From Bacteroidales bacterium (lineage in GTDB: Bacteria; Bacteroidota; Bacteroidia; Bacteroidales; UBA932): a stretch of DNA of 10,967 nt. The notes below the pieces were generated by a model. It was given only the letters and a program-made list of their open reading frames with translations, was not told where the DNA came from and made no database searches. Below are positions 1-9,000 of the stretch, one piece after another. The DNA lies in contig JALNXR010000047.1 in assembly GCA_023230265.1 (NCBI GenBank), positions 1 through 10,967 of the forward strand. Direction: 5' to 3'. The number at the start of each line of letters is the position of its first letter. Position 1 is the stretch's first letter. The position numbers were made by a program, and so were the translations under genes.

Positions 1-3000
1 GTAGTGACTCCTATCACAATGTCATCCTGCTGCGTGTATTTGTGAATCACAATGTTGTAAACTGCAAGAAGGAACATAAAGGGAGATATCCCCTCCTTTG
101 CCGATAATTTTTTTATACAGGAAACCAGTTTTTCGTCCAATGCAAATGACAATACTCCGGCTTCGGCAGAGTTGGCAGGACTTCGCGGATAATCCAGCGG
201 CAGATTTAAAACAGGTATCTCCTCTTTGAACTCGTTTATCCAGTATGCCTTTTTCTTCTCCGTTTCATATCTCTGTACAAATCCGTTCTGCCATACAGCG
301 TAGTCTTTATACTGTATCCTGAGGGGCTCCTGTTCTATTCCGTTATAATAGCCGAACACCTCTTTTTTAAGTATTTCCATCGAATAGGCGTCGACAATAA
401 TGTGATGGGCATCAAAGAGCAGAAGATGGTTGTCTGGAGCGATTTCAATAATTTCCACCCTCAACAGTGGAGCCCTTCCCAGGTCAAATGGCTTAATGAA
501 GCTGCGTATATAGGTTCTGGCATCCTCTTCATTCATTTGTAACACAGGAATTTCAAAGTCTTTGAACTCTCCCGGGATCTGTACTGGAAGATCATTTACC
601 AGATCAAATGATGTCCTCAGGATTTCGTGCCGTTTTACCAGTTTCTCAAAAGCCAATGTAAGACGGGAGATGGCAAGATTCCCCTTTATCTGCCAAATCT
701 CGGGTATGTGGTAACTTAATCCGTCATTGCTGAGTCTGTCGAGAATAAAAAGACGGCGCTGTGCAGCCGATACCGGGTAGAAATCATATAACGGAGCAGG
801 AAGAATCTCAAATCCATCAGCTTGCTTATCTTTTCCTTTAATGATATTGTTCTCTCCCGAGTCTGCACCAACCTGCTGTTTTGAGCTCTGTGAAACAAGT
901 GACTTTGCCTCCTGAGAAACCGGTCGTTTTGAGTCCGGGAGGAGAGGCCGTTTTGATTCCAGGAAAACTGCCAGCTCCTCAATTGTAAGGTGGTTAAGCA
1001 GATCCCCGACGGAAAGCTTAATTTTTATTTTGTTTCCTATGAGCTGTATTATTTTGATTGCATGAATGGAGTCACCTCCCAGATCATAGTAGTTCTCACC
1101 GACACCAACGGCATCGTAACCAAGAACTTCCCCCCATATCTTTGCAACAGCTATCTCTGTTTCCGAATATTCACCGTTATCCCTGCCGGTAAGCAGGATT
1201 TGATCTCCGGCTGTTTCTGATGGCTGTTCTTTTTTGGCCTCACTCTTTTCTGATCCCTTCTGCAAAATATTGTCAGAAATAAGGAATGGCAGTTCTGCAC
1301 TCTTGTCCAGATAAGAGAGGTTGACCCTTCCGGGGATGACTGAGATGATTTTTTTATGCAACACTGTGCTCAAAGCAGATATCCCCTCTTCAACAGAGAC
1401 GGGGCTAAAGACTCCCTCTTCTGCCACCCCTCTCTCGTAAGCCATTCCCGTCTCTTTCCATGCGGAAAAATTGATACTCTGTGCTCTGATCCCCTTTCTG
1501 CAAAGCTCCGGGGCACAGCCATCCAGAAAACAGTTTGCCGATGTGTAATCGCTCTGCCCGGCAGTGGGTATTACTGCGGTGAGGGCAGAGGTCATTATAA
1601 AGAAGTCCGGCGGACTTTCCCTTAAGAGATTGACAAGATTAAGTGTCCCATGGATTTTGGGTAAAAGAGTCTTTTTAAAATCACCGGGCTTTTTGCTGTG
1701 GATAAAGCCCTCCCCGGCAACACCGGCAGTGTGTATAACCCCGCAGATCCTTCCCTGTTTTGTTGCAATCTTTTCTGTCAGCTTTTCCAAAGCCTGATAG
1801 TCTGCCACATCACATGAGGGAATTATTACTTCTGATCCGGAACTAATTATCTCTTTGATTATTTTTATCTTACGGCACAACCTGGCATCCCTGCCCTCCA
1901 TAAGAATATCTCCCCACTCATTTTCAGAAGGAAAAACAGATCTGCCGGCAAGTACCAGTTTCACTCTTTTCTGAGTTGATATCCAGCGGGCAAGTTCAAG
2001 AGCGATCCCCCCTGTACCTCCGGTTATCAGATAGGTTCCCCCATCTTTGATCTCAACTCTCGAATCCTCCGTTTTATCCGGATCAAGGACATTCATCTCC
2101 CTTAGATATCTGCTCCCCTCCCTGTAGGCACGATAATGGTAACTCTCTTTAAAACCGTTGAGCAGTTCGTTTAGTATCTCACCGGCAGTTGCCACTCCGT
2201 CAATATCAAGGAAACGGCAGGAGAGGTATGGAATTTCTCTCCCAAGCACCTGTGACAGCCCTGCAACTGCATATCCAAAAGGATTCCCTCTCTTTTCCCT
2301 CCCTGTTACTTCCAGTACATTCTCTCCCAGAAACAGAATATTCATTCCTGATGACAACTCCCCGGAGAGATAAGCAGCAAAATTGTATGCACTGTAGAGA
2401 GATTCCTCCAGTTCAGATTCCGCATCAGCTGAGTTTCTGACGATGTTAAAATCACTCTCCGGCAGCAGATACAAAACCTTATCAGGCAATTTTTTATCCT
2501 CCTGATTTAATATCACGCTATAGTCTCCGTCATCAATGCAATATCCCTTTATCCCCGGTGTTTGTCCGATCTTATCCACCAACAGAGGATTGCACTTTGA
2601 ATTGTATATCAGGGCAGCATTGACAAAACCGGGAAGTTCAGGAAATTGAGGCTTAAACGCTCTCCATCCGAGTTCATAAAATTTCTGTACGGACTGTAAA
2701 ACCACCTTTTTAAACGTGAATCCTCTGAACTGAACCACAGTGTTGCCAGAGGTATCTGTGATATCTATATCGTATCTTCTGGTCCCTCCTGACTCTTCCG
2801 GAAGTTTTTTTACATAGCTGTAAACTGAGTCCGGCATCTTTGAAATTATCCTGACCGTTCCGAATGAGAATGGAACGTATCCCGGTTCATCCAGAGCATA
2901 GCTCAGGGCAGCATCTGTCAAAGGGGGATAGAGCCAGAAACTCCCGGCAGCCGGAGAGTCTTGAGCCGGAATTTCCAGCCTGGCAACCGACTCATTGTCA

Positions 3001-6000
3001 TTCCAATGAATATCAGCGGAGATATTCCATTTGTCGCTTGTCTCTACCGGATTGTCCTTGTCTGCCTCTCTGCTTTCAGCAGTTGTAACTTTGTGAAGGG
3101 AGCAATTTTTAATCACTCGCTCAATATCCGGATTTTGATATTCTTTTTCACTTGCCGGTCTGACACAGAACCTTGCATAAGTGTGCCAGATATTTTCACC
3201 CTCTCTCGATTGAACTTCTGCATTTATGGAGCCATCCGGATTTTTATTCACAGAGAGTATCACCTCCTGTAAAGAATGTGAAAGCACCAGTGGTTTAAGC
3301 AGATAAAGTTCTTCTATCAGAAGATTGCCTGAGTTAAAATGGATTTTCCCGGCTTCGTACGCAATCTGCAGATAGGTTGTTCCCACCATTGTGGGTGTGC
3401 CCATAAGCCTGTGTTCATCCACTAACCATGAGTTGCCCTGAATATTAAGCTTGTACAGAGAGAGTGTAGGTGTCTCAGCAATACATTCATTAAGAAAGAG
3501 ATTGTTGTAATTACGGCCATAAGCTGAGGATTTTTCAACCTGTTTCCTGTCACGGAGTTTCACCCAGCATCTGCTCTTCTCGAAGGGATATCCGGGCAGG
3601 GAAATTCTGGAGGGGAAGTTATCCGGTGAGTATCTGGCGGCAAAGTAATCCTCCCATAAAATTTCTGCTCCGTTGAGATATGCTTCGGCAACCTTTAAAG
3701 GATCTTTTATCTCCTCTCCCTGCAGATTTATCCTGGCAGGTGAGGCAATTTTTACACACTTTACCTCTGTCTCCCCTCTCTCCAGCTTTTGCACAAGCTC
3801 TTCAACAGTGTCAAAGATAACGGCTGTCCTGCAGGAGTGGTGACCTCTTCCTGTGGCAAGGGTGTAGCATAGGTTGCGGGGATCGATATTCCGCTTCTCA
3901 ATTAGTGTTTCTCTGATTTTTGCAAGGTATCTCTCCAGAATCTGCTCACTGCGGGCAGAGAGTACGAACAGGTTGTTTCCGGTCGTCACTTTGTTTACCC
4001 CTTTTGGTCTTTGTGGAGCCTCTTCCATCACCACATGGCAGTTTGTTCCGCTCAGACCGAATGAACTTACACCGCATCTGAGAGGGGTTCCGTTTGATAT
4101 CCAGTCGGTAAGCTCTTTGTTAATATATACCGGACTCTCTTCAAATCTGATGTTCCGGTTGGGAGTGTTAAAGTGAACCAAAGGGGTAAGCTTTCTGTTT
4201 GAGAGGCTTAATGCTGCTTTTACCACACCCGCCAGACCGGCGGCAGTGTCCAGGTGGCCAATGTTCGCCTTGATTGCTCCAATTGCACAAAAACTCTTTT
4301 CTGCAGTGTGTTTTCTGAATGCCCTGGTTATTCCCTCAATCTCTACCGGATCACCCAGTTTTGTTGCGGTTCCGTGAGTCTCAATAAAACTTACAGTCAG
4401 CGGATCTATTCCGGCATCTTTCCAGGCTTTGTCAATCACATCGGCTTGTGCATCAGCATCCGGGGCGGTTATTCCGATAGTGCTGCCGTCCTGGTTAATT
4501 TCGCTGCCCCTGATAACTGCATATATGTTGTCATTCTCCTCCAATGCTTTTTCCAGAGACTTGACAAATATGGCAATTACCCCCTCTCCTCCTCCTGTAC
4601 CGTCTGCCGAATCATCAAAGCAATGTGCTCTTGAATCAGAAGAGTCTATACCGGAGCGGGATCCGCTATCAAGTGGGAGAAGGTGCAGTTTAACACCACC
4701 GACCAGTGCCGAATCAATTTTCCCCTCTCTTATTGCCTGGCAGGCCAGGTGAAGTGCCACCAGAGAAGATGAACAGGCTGTATCCACAAGCATTGCAGGC
4801 CCTTTGAGGTTGAGGAAGTATGAAAGCCGGCTTGCAAGTATGGATGGTGTCTGGGCGGTTAGTAAGAGATTCTGATCCGTCTCACCGGAAGAGTCAATGA
4901 ACCGGTTATATTCAGAAAAATTGTCACTGGCTCCGATGTAAATTCCCGTTCTGGCTCCCCATAGCTTATCACCACCATACCCGGCATCTTCAATTGCATG
5001 GCAGGCAGTCTCCAGGAACATTCTCTGTCCCGGATCAATAAGAGCCGCCTCAGAGGGAGAAAGTCTGAAGAATCCGTAATCAAACTTGTCAACCTCATTC
5101 AGATAGCAGTATTGTCTGTAATTAAGTGTTCCCCGGTAATTATCGTACAGTGCAGCAAGTTCTTCTATATCCCTCTTTCTGCTCTCAGGCAAATCACCTA
5201 TAAGATCACTTCCGTTACAAAGCTCTTTCCAGAATTCTCCCGGTGTCTGAGAGGAACCTATCCTGAGAGCTATTCCGGTAATTGCAACTCCGTCACTTTT
5301 GTGTCCCCGGATTTTTTCTTCATCGCCGTAAATTGGCTCCTTCTTATCAGGATTGATTCTGGAAGCTATAAAGTGAGCCTGCTCTGCAATTGTACTCTCA
5401 GAGAACAGGTCTGTAATTTCCAGAATACCCGGATATACCTCGTCTATTTTAGAATGAAGCCTGACAAGCAGTATAGAGTTGCCTCCGATATCAAAGAAAT
5501 TGTCACGGATGCTGATATTTTCTGTTGAGAGGACGGTCTGCCAGATTTTAAGCAGTACCGATTCCACATCGTTTTCCGGATTTTCGAATTCCACCCCTGT
5601 GGCAATGTTCTGAATGGCCGGAGGTAGATTCTTTTTATCCAGCTTGCCGTTAGAAGTGAGAGGTATTTTATCTGTTCTGATAAAATATGCGGGTATCATA
5701 TACTCCGGAAGGGAAGCCGATAAAAATCCCTTAAGTTCGTTTACCTTTTGTTCCTTTTCTGAGACCAGGTATGCTGCCAGCTCTTTTGTTCCCTCTCTGT
5801 CAACAGCAATGACTGCAACATCAGTGATGCCGTCCATGCTGCGCAGCCTCATCTCAATTTCAGCCATCTCCACACGGAATCCCCTGATCTGCACCTGGTT
5901 GTCACTTCTGTCCAGATATTCCAAAGTGCCGTCGCATAACCACCTACCGATATCTCCGCTTTTGTAAAGTATCTCCTGATCATTGTAAGGATTTTGTATG

Positions 6001-9000
6001 AACCTTTCTGAGGTCAGTTCCGGTCTGTTGAGGTATCCTTTGCAGACTCCGCTCCCCCCGACATATATCTCTCCGTATATTCCTTTGGGAACTAACATTT
6101 TGTGCTCATCAAGAATATAGACCTTTGTCTCAGGCAAAGGTTTGCCGATGTTGCTGCTTCCGGTTGATGATATTATCTCGCTGCCGGTGAGTTTATGGTA
6201 TGTAACATGTATTGTGGTCTCAGTTATTCCATACATATTTACCAGGGATATCGCGGAGGCGGGGTGAATTTTAATCCACTCCCCTAGTTTTGAGGGATCG
6301 AGCTTGTCACCTCCGAATATCACATACCTGAGATTAAGAGGAACTTCTTCTCGGCTGCCGGTCAGATATTCAGAAAATTTATAAAACGCACCGGGTGTCT
6401 GATTCAGTACGGTCACCTTTTGTCCGCTTACAATTTTTACGAAAGCCGATATATCCCTTACCTCACTCCTTTCCGGTATTATCAGTTTCCCTCCGTAAAG
6501 AAGAGCACCATACATCTCCCATACAGAAAAATCGAAACAGAAAGAGTGGGCCATTATCCAGACATCTTCCGGCCCGAAATCAAAATGGTTCCTGTCGTTA
6601 AAGAAGAGCCTCACCAGGTTTCTGTGGCTTATTTGACACCCTTTTGGCTTTCCGGTTGAGCCCGATGTGAATATCACATATGCTGTAGTATCCGGCAGGA
6701 CGGCCGGTGAGGAAGAGGGTGAGGGAATGGTTGCAGAAGCCTTATCAGCTTTTTCAATATCCAGAATCACACAGTCGCAACCGGCCTGTTTTGCTATTCT
6801 TTGCAGGCGCTCTTTGAGAGGAGCTGTAGTTAAGGCGATTTTTATGCGGCTTTCTGACAATATATGACTGATCCTTTCGTCGGGATATTCCGGATCCAGC
6901 GGGAGATATGCCCCGCCGGCCTTTAATACGGCAAGCAGAGCTATTACAGTGTTTTCAGAAGGGCTGAGAAAGACTCCGGTGACCTCCCCCGTTCCGGGAG
7001 TATAGTTACATCTTATAAACCGTGACAGGGAATCTGCATGCGTGTTCAGTTGATTATATGTCAGCTTTTTGTCTTTATATACCAAAGCCGTCCTTCCGGC
7101 ATACTCCCTTGCAGATTTCTCAAAGAGAGAGATAATTGTCTCTTTATCAGGGTAATCGGCAGCGGTGTTATTATATCCGGTCAAAAGGTCTTTTTCTTCT
7201 TCTTTGTCCGGGATATTGACTTTGCTGATTATGCAGGAGGGATCTTCCAACAGCTTTTCCAGCAACACTTTTAAATGTGAGGCAATCAGCTGAACGCGTT
7301 CTTTTCTGAATAGTCTGGTGTTGTACTCTATCAGTAAATCCAGCTCTTTGGCTTTATCGTTGAAATTAAATGTTATATCATATTTGCTGATATTCACCGG
7401 CACCTGGTAGGGTTCGGCAGAGGTGAAACAACGGGAAGGATCAATATCAAAATTCTGCAATACCAGTACAATGTCAAACAGTGGTGAGCGGCTTGTGTCC
7501 CTTGGGAGCCTTAGCTCCTCCACAAGTTTGTCAAAGGGATACATCTGATGGGAGAATCCCTCTGCAGAAGACTCTTTTACCTGTTCAAGTAGGCGTGCAA
7601 AAGAGATATCAGGATCAAGAGTGTCCCTCAAAGCCAGCATATTGACATAATTGCCAACCTGACTCTCAAGATCAGGATGGTCCCTTCCGGCCACCGGAGT
7701 TCCGATGATGATATCTGTTTTTCCGCTGTAACGGTGCAAAAGCACTTTAAGAACAGCGTTGAGAGTCATAAAGAGACTGCAGTGCCTTTTTGAGTTAAAA
7801 TCATCCAGTCTCTTTTTAAAATCTCCGGAGAATGAATAATAGATGCTGTCTCCGTCATAGGATTTAACAGCAGGCCTCAGAAAATCAGCAGGTATCTCAA
7901 CCGGGGATATCTCACCGCCAAGTCTTTCAAGCCAGTAATCCCGGTCAGAATTGTGACTTCCGGCTTTTATGCTGTTGTTCTGCCATTGAGAATAATCCCT
8001 GTACTGTATTTTTAGAGGGATAACCGGATTGAAGGAGTGCTTAAGATAATTCTGATAACCCCCGAAAAGTTCCTCTGTTATTACACCCAGAGACCATCCG
8101 TCGCATATGATATGGTGGATGTTTAGGAAAAGAACATAATCTGCAGGGGATATTTTTATTATGTAAAACCTGATAAGCGGGTACCCGGAAAGATCAAAGG
8201 CTCTTTCAGCATCAGAAGAGATGTATACAAACGCTCCTTTCTCAGGATCTTCTGTGTTTGAAAAGTCGTTTAAAATAATGGGAGCCTCTTTGTCATTTAC
8301 AGCTTTCTGTCTTGGTTCACCATCTATTTGGACAAAGACAGATCTAAGTGATTCGTGTTTTGTCAGCAGATCTCTGTATGACCTCTCCATCGCCGGAATG
8401 TCAATCTCCTCTTTTACCCTCACCGCTACCGGAATATTGTAGGTTGATTTAAGCTTTTCTATTTTGTCAAGCACCCACAATCTCTTTTGGGCAAAAGAGA
8501 GTTCATAATACTCTGATTCTTCTGTAACAGGAATATTTCCAAGTTCCTCTCTCTTTTTATCTTTAATTATCTCACCAAGAGATTTAATATCGGGATTTGA
8601 AAAGAATTCCTTAAGAGTAATTGCTGTTTTAAGCTCTTTCCTGATGGCGGATACAGCTCTGATTGCCTTAAGGCTGTGACCTCCCAGATTGAAAAAGTTA
8701 TCTTTTGCCGTTATGGTGTTGCAATCCAGTATCTCTTTGAATATTTTAATCAGTGTGCTCTCTGTCTTACCGGAAGGCGAAAAAAGTGTTTCCGGTTTAT
8801 TCTGTTGCATGTCAGGAATAGGGAATGAATTGGAATCAATTTTACCATTCTTGTTAAGTGGGAATCTATCCATCCTGACCACATATTTCGGGAGTAAATA
8901 TTCAGGAAGTTTTTTGCTCAGAAATTCCCTGTATTCATCACGACTGATATCTTTTACAGATGTAAAATAGAGTGCAAGCTCCTTCTGCCCCCCTTCAGCC

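Noticed and set aside
2046..2690. Possible C-methyltransferase or enoylreductase between DH and the KR catalytic half
   Set aside because: There is no SAM-binding or ER nucleotide-binding motif. Length and position fit the structural subdomain of the KR.
3555..4010. Possible acyltransferase after the KS
   Set aside because: It is too short (about 150 residues) and has no GHSxG. The sequence matches KS-flanking linkers at both ends.
4791..4793. In-frame ATG codons, such as the one just before the KS nucleophile motif, as internal gene starts
   Set aside because: They lie inside conserved domains with uninterrupted homologous protein on both sides, so the frame is one gene.
8565..8774. Epimerization domain or dual-function hand-over after PCP1 or PCP2
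   Set aside because: No separate E domain fits between the carriers and the next domain: only about 16 and 23 residues are left. Dual activity of C2 cannot be judged by eye, and PCP2 is followed by a KS.
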